From NCBI RefSeq assembly GCF_042687825.1, contig NZ_JBHUQE010000016.1, forward strand, positions 10,447-74,446: a DNA stretch of 64,000 bases, written 5' to 3'. The stretch is from Sedimentitalea sp042687825. GTDB taxonomy: Bacteria > Pseudomonadota > Alphaproteobacteria > Rhodobacterales > Rhodobacteraceae. How positions within the stretch are numbered: the first letter of the stretch is position 1; the number at the start of each line of letters is the position of its first letter. This document shows, in pieces, positions 23,675 to 31,616 of this stretch. A program made the position numbers and the translations under genes. The notes beneath the pieces were generated by a model. It searched no databases. It saw only the letters and a list, made by a program, of their open reading frames with translations, and was not told where the DNA came from.

Positions 23675-24328
23675 CTATTCGGCCCACATGCGCAAAAGGT
23701 TGCTGCGCGATCTGGCCAGCAGCTGATATTGCGCATCGTCATCGCGCGTCTGCGCCTGCGACATTGCCTGCCACAGGTCGAACAGAATCTCGCGCTGTTC
23801 GGCGTGGCGGACATGGCTGGTGATCCAGCCCACCACCACGATCCGGCTGCCCCGCGTCACCGGTTCGACCCGGTGCAGCGTGGTCGAAGGGTAGAGCAGG
23901 GCCTCGCCCCGCGACAGTTTGAACTGCCGCTCTTCGAGCCGGTCGCTGATCGTCAGTTCGCCGCCATCATAGCTGTCGGGTTCGGACAGGAACAGCGTGA
24001 ACGACAGGTCGCTGCGGGCACCGCTCATCAGGGCGTTGTCCACGTGGTCGCCGTAGCGACCGCCGCCCTGGGTGCGCGAAACGATCATCCGGGCAAACCC
24101 GCGCGGATAGGCGAGCGCGGCAAACAGCGGATGCGCCGTCAGGCCCGCGCGCACCTTGGCCAGCACCGCCTCGGTTTCGGGGCCGGGGGCGGCCTGCAGG
24201 TTGTCCTTGACCCGCCGGGCCGCGGCGCCAGCGGTCTTGCGGCCATCCTCGAATTGCAAATTCAGCGCCGCCTCGCACAGAACCGCGCATTCGGCCGCGC
24301 CGAAGATGTCGGACAGAACCGCCTGCAT
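23675..24328 (-). CDS. PKHD-type hydroxylase (PiuC/YbiX family)
   Basis: This 217-residue Fe(II)/2-oxoglutarate dioxygenase has the metal triad His95-x-Asp97 (YGDHVDN) and His152 (TTLHRVEPV), and 2-oxoglutarate-binding Arg162. Length matches PiuC. Family members are co-expressed with siderophore receptors under iron limitation. Here the gene lies 4 bases downstream of an uncharacterised exported protein, so the two form one operon. The physiological substrate is unknown. Confidence 0.88.
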   Translation of the reverse strand: MQAVLSDIFGAAECAVLCEAALNLQFEDGRKTAGAAARRVKDNLQAAPGPETEAVLAKVRAGLTAHPLFAALAYPRGFARMIVSRTQGGGRYGDHVDNALMSGARSDLSFTLFLSEPDSYDGGELTISDRLEERQFKLSRGEALLYPSTTLHRVEPVTRGSRIVVVGWITSHVRHAEQREILFDLWQAMSQAQTRDDDAQYQLLARSRSNLLRMWAE

Positions 24329-24332
24329 GACC

Positions 24333-25145
24333 CTAGTCCTGCTGAAGAGCGATGATTTCGGCCCAACCGCCCGCTGCCGCCAGAGCCGACGGGTCGGTGG
24401 CTGCGTTCCGGGCGGTCAGCTCGGGATAGAGCGCGTCCAGCCCGTCCAGTTTCGCCAACAGGGATTGCCCGGCCTTTGCGGCAGCGGGATCCGGATCGAC
24501 CGCCAGCGCCGCGGCCCGGCGGCGGGCGGTTTCATAGAAACCCCAGCTGTCGCGGTATTCGATCGGCACCTCGACGCTGCCATCGGTGACGCCGCCCTCG
24601 TACTCGGCATGGGCCAGAACCAGCAGATCCTTGATCGCCAGAATCCGGTCGCGCAGCGACAGGTTCGCTGCAGCACCCGATGCTGCCACCGCCGCCAGCA
24701 CTGCGTCCCGGGCTGCCGCCACCTGTTCGTCGGCTGCGTCCTGTGTCACGGCTTGGGCAAAGCTGGCGGCGGCCTCGTCAAAGCCCGGCGCGTTCAGTTC
24801 GGCCAGTTTCGGGGCGATATCCTCATAGATCGCATGGTGGGACTCCTCCATATGCGCGCGTGCCGCATCGCGCGCGCCGGACAGGTATAGCTGGGCGATA
24901 ATCAGATAGGTGCCCTCGAAATACCCCAGCTCGGTCAGAAAGACCGAGGGGCCGTCGCCCAGAGTGATGCCGGCTTCGCCTGCCTCGCCTGCTTCACCGG
25001 CTTCGGCCGAGGCGGCATAGACCGCAGCGCCTGCAGTCAGAACCGGCAGGGCCAGAGGTGCGGCGGCGGCCAGCGAGGTGGCCGTCAAAAGGGCCAGCTT
25101 GCGCGGCCGAACGCGGCGGACGGGTTTGGCGGGGGATTGTGTCAT
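24333..25145 (-). CDS. Exported helical protein, possibly iron-related
   Basis: This 270-residue protein has an Arg-rich start, a hydrophobic segment (LALLTATSLAAAAPLALP) and then a low-complexity linker of repeated Gly-Glu-Ala (about 48-59), encoded by near-identical 9-base units. The remainder is helical, with a conserved-looking His pair in HMEESHHAIYEDI and a region recalling imelysin/EfeO-type periplasmic proteins. The ATG at 25145 has GGAG 6 bases upstream. It sits in an operon with the PiuC-like hydroxylase, which argues for a role in iron acquisition. That is inference. Confidence 0.65.
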   Translation of the reverse strand: MTQSPAKPVRRVRPRKLALLTATSLAAAAPLALPVLTAGAAVYAASAEAGEAGEAGEAGITLGDGPSVFLTELGYFEGTYLIIAQLYLSGARDAARAHMEESHHAIYEDIAPKLAELNAPGFDEAAASFAQAVTQDAADEQVAAARDAVLAAVAASGAAANLSLRDRILAIKDLLVLAHAEYEGGVTDGSVEVPIEYRDSWGFYETARRRAAALAVDPDPAAAKAGQSLLAKLDGLDALYPELTARNAATDPSALAAAGGWAEIIALQQD

Positions 25146-25273
25146 AGAAGGCTCCAATTTTAACCTAGTAAATCTATCAGGTACTTTTCATAGTAAAACA
25201 GTCAGGATGTCAATGGCGGGAATTTGACCGGTTTTATCTTGTTCGCCCGGCGCGGACGGTTAGACAGGCCGGC

Positions 25274-25768
25274 ATGTGCGTTGATACAAGACTCGAGGAC
25301 CCGCGGTGGCAGGGCTGTGATCTGGCCGGGCTGGCCGAATCCGCCGCCGACGCGGCGTTGCGGCATCTCGGGTTGCAGCCCGATCTGTGCGAGATTTCGC
25401 TGTTGGGCTGCGACGATGCGGCGATTGCCGATCTGAACCGCGACCATCGCGGCCAGGCGGGGCCCACCAACGTGCTGAGTTGGCCGGCGGTGGACCTGGC
25501 GGCCGAGGCGTCGGGGGCGGTTCCGTCCCTGCCACAGCCGGATTTCACCGGCGAGATCGCCCTGGGCGACATTGCCCTTGCCTATGACACCTGCGCGCGC
25601 GAAGCCGCCGCGGCGGGCAAGCCCATGGCCGACCACGTGACGCATCTGGTGGTGCACGGTGTGCTGCATCTGCTGGGGTATGACCATATTCGTGACCCGG
25701 ATGCCACTTTGATGCAGCGACTTGAGGTCGAGATACTTGGCAGACTGGGGCTTGATGACCCATATTGA
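25274..25768 (+). CDS. ybeY: Endoribonuclease YbeY
   Basis: This 164-residue zinc metalloprotein acts in 16S rRNA 3'-end maturation and ribosome quality control. The metal site His128-x3-His132-x5-His138 (HGVLHLLGYDH) is intact. The conserved TNVLSWP loop is present at about 65-71. It starts a run ybeY, corC-like, lnt on the plus strand, with 41 bases to the next start. The 128-base region upstream is AT-rich and shared with the divergent exported-protein gene. Confidence 0.94.
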   Translation: MCVDTRLEDPRWQGCDLAGLAESAADAALRHLGLQPDLCEISLLGCDDAAIADLNRDHRGQAGPTNVLSWPAVDLAAEASGAVPSLPQPDFTGEIALGDIALAYDTCAREAAAAGKPMADHVTHLVVHGVLHLLGYDHIRDPDATLMQRLEVEILGRLGLDDPY

Positions 25769-25809
25769 GAGACACACGAGGCCACGAGGCCCCCATTCGG
25801 ACAGGATTG

Positions 25810-26718
25810 ATGGACGACAAAGACGGCAGTTCTGACGCGGCGCAAGGCGCGCGGTCCCAGGACGATACGGCACCAGAGGCGGGCTCGGGTCCCGATCAGG
25901 GCGAGGCGGCGGAACGGGCCGGGTTTTTCGGGCGTATCCTCGAAGCGCTGGCACCGGCCGACGAGGCGCAGGGCGACATCGTGAATGGCGCCGTCACGGC
26001 TCCGCATGGCATGATCAACCTGCGCCGGATGCGGGTCGAGGATGTCGCCATCCCGACAGCCGACATCGTCGCGGTCGCCAACAGCATCAGCCTGGACGAA
26101 CTGGTGCAGGTGTTCCGCGACAGCGGCATGACCCGGGTTCCGGTCTACGAGAACACGCTGGACACGCCCTTGGGTTTCGTCCACCTCAAGGATTTCGCGC
26201 TGACCCACGGATTCAATGGCGGCACGGCCGAATTCGACCTCATGTCGATGTTGCGCCCGCTGCTGTTCGTGCCGCCCTCGATGCCGATCGGGGTGCTGCT
26301 GGCCAAGATGCAGACCGAGCGGCGGCACATGGCGCTGGTGATCGACGAATATGGCGGGGTCGATGGACTGCTGACCATCGAGGATCTGATCGAACAGGTG
26401 GTAGGCGAGATCGAGGACGAGCATGACACCGACGAGGACCAGACCTGGATCCGCGAGAAACCGGGCTGTTATCTGGCGCTGGCCAAGACGCCGTTGGCCG
26501 ATTTCGAGAACGAAATCGGGCAATCGCTGACCGATCACGACCAGGTCGACGAGGAAGAGATCGACACGCTGGGCGGGCTGGTCTTCATGCTGTCGGGCCG
26601 GGTTCCGGCGCGGGGCGAGGTGGTGCCGCATCCGGACGGCCCGGAGTTCGAGGTGATCGACGCCGATCCGCGCCGCATCAAGCGGCTGCGGGTGCGCCTG
26701 CCGGACCGTACGGGATGA
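25810..26718 (+). CDS. Hemolysin/CorC-type CBS-domain protein
   Basis: This 302-residue cytosolic protein contains two CBS domains (about 70-190, including RVPVYENTLDTPLGFVHLKD and MALVIDEYGGVDGLLTIEDL) and a C-terminal transporter-associated CorC/HlyC domain. The N-terminal 50 residues are acidic and disordered. In this family the protein is placed beside ybeY and lnt and is linked to magnesium/cobalt efflux, though activity is not proven. The ATG at 25810 is chosen. The stop overlaps the lnt start by four bases. Confidence 0.88.
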   Translation: MDDKDGSSDAAQGARSQDDTAPEAGSGPDQGEAAERAGFFGRILEALAPADEAQGDIVNGAVTAPHGMINLRRMRVEDVAIPTADIVAVANSISLDELVQVFRDSGMTRVPVYENTLDTPLGFVHLKDFALTHGFNGGTAEFDLMSMLRPLLFVPPSMPIGVLLAKMQTERRHMALVIDEYGGVDGLLTIEDLIEQVVGEIEDEHDTDEDQTWIREKPGCYLALAKTPLADFENEIGQSLTDHDQVDEEEIDTLGGLVFMLSGRVPARGEVVPHPDGPEFEVIDADPRRIKRLRVRLPDRTG

Positions 26719-28214
26719 GCCCAGCCCGGCGCTGGCGTCTGCCGGCACGCATGGCGTTGGCTGCCCTTTTGGGCGGTGCGGCGGCGCTGGGCCTAGCCCC
26801 TTACCAGGCGTGGCCCCTGACCTTGCTGGCGCTGGCGCTGTTGCCTCTGTTGCTGTCGGGCGCAGAGCGGCCCGGTCAGGCCGGGTGGATCGGCTGGGCG
26901 CTGGCCACCGGCTATTTTGCGCATGCACTGATCTGGATCGTCGAACCCTTTCAGGTGGACGTGGCGCGGCATGGCTGGATGGCGCCTTTTGCCCTGGTGT
27001 TTCTGGCCGGTGGTCTGGCGCTGTTCTGGGCCGCCGCCTTTTGGGCCGCGTATCGGTTTGCAACGGGGCCGGCCGGTCGGGTTTTCGCGCTGATCGTGAC
27101 CCTGTCTCTGGCCGAGCTTGCGCGTGCCTATGTCCTGACAGGCTTTCCCTGGGCGGCGCTGGCGCAGATCTGGACCGGCAGCGATGTCGCGCTGCTGCTG
27201 GCCTGGATCGGGCCGCAGGGGTTGGCGCTGGCGACGCTGCTGGCGGCACTGCTGCCAGGGCTGGCGATGATCCGGCCCGGACCATGGCCGCCGCGCCTGG
27301 CCGGCCTGCTGCCGCTTGCGGTGCTGCTGGTTGCCGGGGCGGCGCTGTCCGGGCGCTTGCCGCAGAATATCGCCGCGACCGCCGTCGTGCGGGTCGTGCA
27401 ACCGAATGCACCACAAAACCAGAAATGGGACCCGCAGATGATGCCGGTGTTTTTCGACCGGCTTGTGGGATATACGGCGCAGACGCCGCATCCCGACTTG
27501 ATCGTCTGGCCGGAAACCGCCGTGCCGACGCTGCTGGAATGGGCCGGTCCGGCCTTTGCGACTATCGCCGACGCCGCGCAGGGTACGCCTTTGGCGCTGG
27601 GCATCCAACGCAGCGAGGGCGCGCGCAGCTACAACTCACTGGTGCATCTGGACCGGACGGGGCAGGTGGCCGCGATCTATGACAAGCACCATCTGGTGCC
27701 GTTCGGCGAGTATTTCCCCGGCGGCGATCTGGCGGCCCGGTTCGGGCTGCGCGGCTTTGCGGCGCGCGAGGGCGACGGGTACAGCGCCGGACCCGGGCCG
27801 CAGGTGATCGATTTTGGCGCGGCGGGACGGGGCCTGCCGCTGATCTGCTACGAGGCGGTGTTTCCGCAGGATGTGGCGGGTGCAGCCGAGCGACCGGATT
27901 TCCTGTTGCAGATCACCAATGACGCCTGGTTCGGCCGGTATATCGGCCCTTATCAGCATCTGGCACAGGCGCGCATGCGGGCCATCGAGCAGGGTTTGCC
28001 GCTGGTGCGCGCGGCCAATACCGGTGTTTCTGCGATGATCGATCCCTGGGGGCGGACGATCGCCGAACTGCCGCTGGGCCAGGCCGGCTATCTCGATGCC
28101 GCGCTGCCGGCCCCGTTGCCGGCGACGCTGTATGCCCGAACGGGTGACTGGCCGATCTTGGCGGTGCTGCTGGCGGCCGCGTTGATGGGGTGGTTTCGGC
28201 AACGCAGCAAATAA
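26715..28214 (+). CDS. lnt: Apolipoprotein N-acyltransferase
   Basis: This 499-residue inner-membrane enzyme adds the third acyl chain to the N-terminal Cys of lipoproteins. About six transmembrane segments occupy residues 10-210. The periplasmic carbon-nitrogen hydrolase domain carries the triad Glu267 (VWPETAVP), Lys324 (YDKHHLVPFGEY) and Cys378 (LICYEAVFP). The final segment (LAVLLAAALMGWF) is a C-terminal membrane helix. It overlaps the upstream gene as ATGA. Confidence 0.96.
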   Translation: MSPARRWRLPARMALAALLGGAAALGLAPYQAWPLTLLALALLPLLLSGAERPGQAGWIGWALATGYFAHALIWIVEPFQVDVARHGWMAPFALVFLAGGLALFWAAAFWAAYRFATGPAGRVFALIVTLSLAELARAYVLTGFPWAALAQIWTGSDVALLLAWIGPQGLALATLLAALLPGLAMIRPGPWPPRLAGLLPLAVLLVAGAALSGRLPQNIAATAVVRVVQPNAPQNQKWDPQMMPVFFDRLVGYTAQTPHPDLIVWPETAVPTLLEWAGPAFATIADAAQGTPLALGIQRSEGARSYNSLVHLDRTGQVAAIYDKHHLVPFGEYFPGGDLAARFGLRGFAAREGDGYSAGPGPQVIDFGAAGRGLPLICYEAVFPQDVAGAAERPDFLLQITNDAWFGRYIGPYQHLAQARMRAIEQGLPLVRAANTGVSAMIDPWGRTIAELPLGQAGYLDAALPAPLPATLYARTGDWPILAVLLAAALMGWFRQRSK

Positions 28215-28269
28215 AACCCGTTTAGTTGATTGACCTCGGCGGTTGCGGGGCTTAACCCGACCGCGACCT

Positions 28270-28314
28270 GCCACAACGGCTTCCTGACGTGGCGGAGTAA
28301 ACCCCAATGGAGCG
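28270..28314 (+). promoter_or_regulatory. SAM/SAH riboswitch in the metK leader
   Basis: Stem GCCAC (28270-28274) with GTGGC (28289-28293) encloses the loop AACGGCTTCCTGAC. A spacer then leads to AATGGAGCG (28306-28314). This matches the conserved core of the SAM/SAH riboswitch known from Rhodobacterales metK leaders, where the 3' strand containing the ribosome site pairs back into the loop. The GGAG at 28309-28312 is 7 bases before the metK ATG, so ligand binding would hide the ribosome site and repress translation. Confidence 0.9.
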
Positions 28315-28319
28315 CTTTC

Positions 28320-29501
28320 ATGTCCCGTAGTAATTATGTCTTCACCTCGGAATCGGTTTCCGAGGGTCACCCCGACAAGGTCTGCGACCGCATTTCTGAC
28401 GCCGTCCTCGATGCCTTTCTGGCCGAAGAGCCCGAGGCGCGGGTGGCCGCAGAAACCTTTGCCACGACCGACCGCGTGGTGATCGGTGGCGAGGTGGGGC
28501 TGAGCGATCAGGACAAGCTGACCGACTATATGGGCCGGATCGACGAGATCGCCCGCGCCTGCATCAAGGATATCGGCTACGAGCAGGACAAGTTCCATCA
28601 CGCGACATGCGAGATCACCAATCTGCTGCACGAACAGTCCGCCCATATCGCCCAGGGCGTGGACGCGGCCGAGGACAAGGACGAGGGGGCCGGCGATCAG
28701 GGCATCATGTTCGGCTACGCCACCAACGAGACACCGGCGCTGATGCCGGCACCGATCCAGTATGCCCATGCGATACTGCGGCGATTGGCCGAGGTGCGCA
28801 AGGACGGGTCGGAACCGGCGCTGGGGCCGGATGCCAAAAGCCAGCTGTCGGTGATCTATCGCGACGGCGCGCCGGTCGGCGTCGGTTCGATCGTGTTGTC
28901 GACCCAACATCTGGACCCGGACCTCAGCAGCGGCGACATCCGCGACATTATCGAGCCCTATATCAGCCAGGTGCTGCCCGAGGGCTGGCTGAATGCCGAG
29001 ACCGAATGGCATGTCAACCCGACCGGGAAGTTCGTGATCGGCGGGCCTGATGGCGATGCCGGGCTGACCGGGCGCAAGATCATCGTCGACACCTATGGCG
29101 GGGCCGCGCCCCATGGCGGCGGCGCGTTTTCCGGCAAGGACCCGACCAAGGTCGATCGCTCGGCCGCTTATGCGGCGCGCTATCTGGCCAAGAACATCGT
29201 GGCCGCCGGTCTCGCCGACCGCGCGACCCTGCAGCTGAGCTATGCTATCGGCGTGTCTCGGCCACTGTCGATCTATGTCGACACGCATGGCACCGGACAG
29301 GTGCCGGATGCGCAGATCGAAAAGGCCGTTGGGCAGGTGATGAACCTCACTCCGCGCGGCATCCGCGAACATCTGCAGTTGAACAAGCCGATCTATCAGC
29401 GTACCGCGGCCTATGGCCATTTCGGACGAGAGCCGGATGCCGATGGCGGATTCAGCTGGGAAAAGATCGACCTTGTCGAGACGCTGAAAGCAGCGGTCTG
29501 A
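28320..29501 (+). CDS. metK: S-adenosylmethionine synthase
   Basis: This 393-residue enzyme makes S-adenosylmethionine from methionine and ATP. Signature motifs are GAGDQGIMFGYA (ATP/methionine loop) and GGGAFSGKDPTKVDRS (phosphate loop). The N-terminal SESVSEGHPDK is typical. The ATG at 28320 is fixed by the riboswitch-embedded ribosome site. An upstream in-frame start at 28230 would place coding sequence inside the riboswitch and is rejected. trmB, a SAM user, follows on the same strand after an oppositely oriented gene. Confidence 0.97.
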   Translation: MSRSNYVFTSESVSEGHPDKVCDRISDAVLDAFLAEEPEARVAAETFATTDRVVIGGEVGLSDQDKLTDYMGRIDEIARACIKDIGYEQDKFHHATCEITNLLHEQSAHIAQGVDAAEDKDEGAGDQGIMFGYATNETPALMPAPIQYAHAILRRLAEVRKDGSEPALGPDAKSQLSVIYRDGAPVGVGSIVLSTQHLDPDLSSGDIRDIIEPYISQVLPEGWLNAETEWHVNPTGKFVIGGPDGDAGLTGRKIIVDTYGGAAPHGGGAFSGKDPTKVDRSAAYAARYLAKNIVAAGLADRATLQLSYAIGVSRPLSIYVDTHGTGQVPDAQIEKAVGQVMNLTPRGIREHLQLNKPIYQRTAAYGHFGREPDADGGFSWEKIDLVETLKAAV

Positions 29502-29583
29502 GTCTTGTCACGACATCCATGTTCGGGCGGCGGCGCCGCCACCCGGCCCGACTCGCGACCTGGCGGTGGCGCCGGGGACGGGG

Positions 29584-30693
29584 TCAGAAACTGACGCCCA
29601 GCCCGATGGAATAGCCATCGTAATCGTCGCTGAAGGCATAGGACAGCATCAGCCGCGCACCCGCCAGATAGGGCACGCCGGTGTTTACCGTGCCGATCTC
29701 GACGCCGACCCCGACCTTGCCCAGCCAGTCCAGATTGACCACATCGCCCTGATCGCCCGGAAAACTGGACAGGCTGCCCTGAAACACCGCCTTGACCGGT
29801 TTGCCAAAGGCCTGCCAGCCCTGGATCGGAATCCGCACCCGCCCCAGGGCGGTGGCGGTGGTGATCCGCGCCTTGGCGTTCAGGTCCGAGGACCCGCCGA
29901 TCGGATGCAGCATCATCTCGCTGTAGCGCAACGAGAAATCGACCTCGCGCGTGCGCAGATATCGCTTGTAGACCAGCATCACCGCGCCGCCATAGCCGCC
30001 GGCGGTGATATCGCCGCTTTTCAGGAAATCCAGATCGGTGTTTCCACCACCGGGCGGGTTCTGGCCCGAGAGGTTCGCATCGGCGGCAATCCGGCCAAGG
30101 GACAGGTTCACGACCGGACGCAGCACCCAGTACTGGTTGAGGGCGAAATCCCAGCCGACGCCGCCGGTCACGGCATACGAAGACCAGCGGGCGCTGACAT
30201 CCAGCCCCGGGACCGGCCCCGACAACAGGAATTCCGGCGAATAGTTCTGATAGCCCAGGTAAGCTTCGAGATATAGCGGTGTGCCGACCACCGGGTTGAA
30301 CCCGCCGCCGATCTGGCCCGAGCGAAAGGTGCTCTGCGCCCCGGAAAAGCGCGAAAATGACAGGAACGAGGCGGATGGCGTGGGCACCGTGACCAGTCCC
30401 AGCGTGGCCAGGGCGCGCTCGGAGATGCCGTCGATGCCGCCGGTGACCGCCTGCGCGGCGGCCGGCGACTGCAGCCCGGCTGACAGCCCGGCGGCGATCA
30501 GTGGCCCCCAGAACCGGGCGCGAAATGGCTGCGCGCCGGTGCTGGTTCGGCCCGCGAAGCATCGGAATATCCGAGATATTTCAGATGGATGGAGGGTTTC
30601 CCGGGGTCTGCATTCCCGGGTTGTCCTGTTCCGGATGTCGCCGCTTTTGTGTCCGATACATGTTCGGCCGATGGTGGAAATAATCCGCTTCAC
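29584..30693 (-). CDS. Outer-membrane beta-barrel protein, start uncertain
   Basis: The clear part is a signal-like segment (FWGPLIAAGLSAGLQSPAAAQA, stated once) followed by about 280 residues of alternating strands and the C-terminal SIGLGVSF, a typical barrel sorting end. No named family is recognised. No ATG lies close to the signal peptide. A GTG at 30693 preceded by AAGGA would give a 60-residue N-terminal extension, and the open frame extends to 30747. The start is therefore unresolved: a non-standard start nearer 30,520 or a small sequence error is possible. Confidence 0.65.
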   Translation of the reverse strand: MKRIISTIGRTCIGHKSGDIRNRTTRECRPRETLHPSEISRIFRCFAGRTSTGAQPFRARFWGPLIAAGLSAGLQSPAAAQAVTGGIDGISERALATLGLVTVPTPSASFLSFSRFSGAQSTFRSGQIGGGFNPVVGTPLYLEAYLGYQNYSPEFLLSGPVPGLDVSARWSSYAVTGGVGWDFALNQYWVLRPVVNLSLGRIAADANLSGQNPPGGGNTDLDFLKSGDITAGGYGGAVMLVYKRYLRTREVDFSLRYSEMMLHPIGGSSDLNAKARITTATALGRVRIPIQGWQAFGKPVKAVFQGSLSSFPGDQGDVVNLDWLGKVGVGVEIGTVNTGVPYLAGARLMLSYAFSDDYDGYSIGLGVSF

Positions 30694-30804
30694 GCACGCA
30701 ATCCTTCTGGCGCAGATAGCTTTGACATCTAGCGATGAGGCCCGCATGTGTCAAAGCTGCGGTGCCCGTTGCAGCCTGCCCGGCTTGCGGCTAAACCGCC
30801 GGTC

Positions 30805-31506
30805 ATGAGCACTCCGACCCGCCCGCACCGCAATTTCTATGGCCGTCTCAAAGGCAAGAGCCTGAAGCGTAGCCAAAAGGAATATCTAGACCAGGATCTG
30901 GCCGCCCTCTCTCCGGGCGCCGTCGGCTGGGATGAAAACCCCCAGCGGGTACCGCTGGATCTGGCGGCGCTGTTCGACGATCGCCCGGTCTGGCTGGAAA
31001 TCGGCTTTGGCGGCGGCGAACATCTGGTGCATCAGGCGGCGTCCAACCCGGATATCGGCATCATCGGTGCCGAACCCTATATCAACGGCGTGGCGATGCT
31101 GTTGGGCAAGATCCGCCGGGCGGGGGTAAGCAATCTGGCGGTGCATCCGGGCGATGCCCGCGACCTGATGGACGTGTTGCCCGATGGCGTCATCCAGCGC
31201 GCCTTTCTGCTCTATCCCGATCCCTGGCCGAAGAAACGGCACCATCGCCGCCGGTTCGTGACACCCGAACATCTCGGACCGCTGCACCGGGTGATGGCGC
31301 CCGGCGCGGTCCTGCGGGTGGCGACGGACATTCCCGACTATGTGCGCCAGACCCTGGAACAGGTGCCCCGGGCCGGGTTCCGGTGGCTGGCCGAGCGTCC
31401 CGCCGACTGGCGCACGCCCTGGGACGACTGGCTGTCGACCCGCTATGAGCAAAAGGCGCTGCGCGAGGGCCGCGTGCCGCATTACCTGACCTTTCGCCGC
31501 CGATAG
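30805..31506 (+). CDS. trmB: tRNA (guanine-N7-)-methyltransferase
   Basis: This 233-residue SAM-dependent enzyme makes m7G46 in tRNA. The class I methyltransferase signature LEIGFGGGEHL is present, together with the TrmB-specific FLLYPDPWPKKRHHRRRF loop containing the catalytic Asp. The start MSTPTRPHRN at 30805 is preferred to the longer frame. The N-terminal NFYGRLKGKSLK is conserved in alphaproteobacterial TrmB. Confidence 0.95.
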   Translation: MSTPTRPHRNFYGRLKGKSLKRSQKEYLDQDLAALSPGAVGWDENPQRVPLDLAALFDDRPVWLEIGFGGGEHLVHQAASNPDIGIIGAEPYINGVAMLLGKIRRAGVSNLAVHPGDARDLMDVLPDGVIQRAFLLYPDPWPKKRHHRRRFVTPEHLGPLHRVMAPGAVLRVATDIPDYVRQTLEQVPRAGFRWLAERPADWRTPWDDWLSTRYEQKALREGRVPHYLTFRRR

Positions 31507-31616
31507 GGCTGTTCCGTTGCACGGCCAGGCCCGAAACTGCGCGGAAAAAGCCAGTTGTGGACCCCGTCGCGAGCATGCGTTAATGCGGATGAGGTCGACT
31601 TGAAGAAAGGTGCGCA

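Noticed and set aside
24985..25015. Short tandem repeats that might suggest a CRISPR or minisatellite
   Set aside because: The units are 9 bases without spacers and keep the reading frame, encoding Gly-Glu-Ala repeats in an exported protein. No CRISPR array is seen anywhere in the window.
25582..27414. 610-codon minus-strand frame opposite ybeY, the CorC-like gene and lnt
   Set aside because: It is antisense to three well-supported genes. Long antisense frames are common in high-GC DNA with strong third-position bias.
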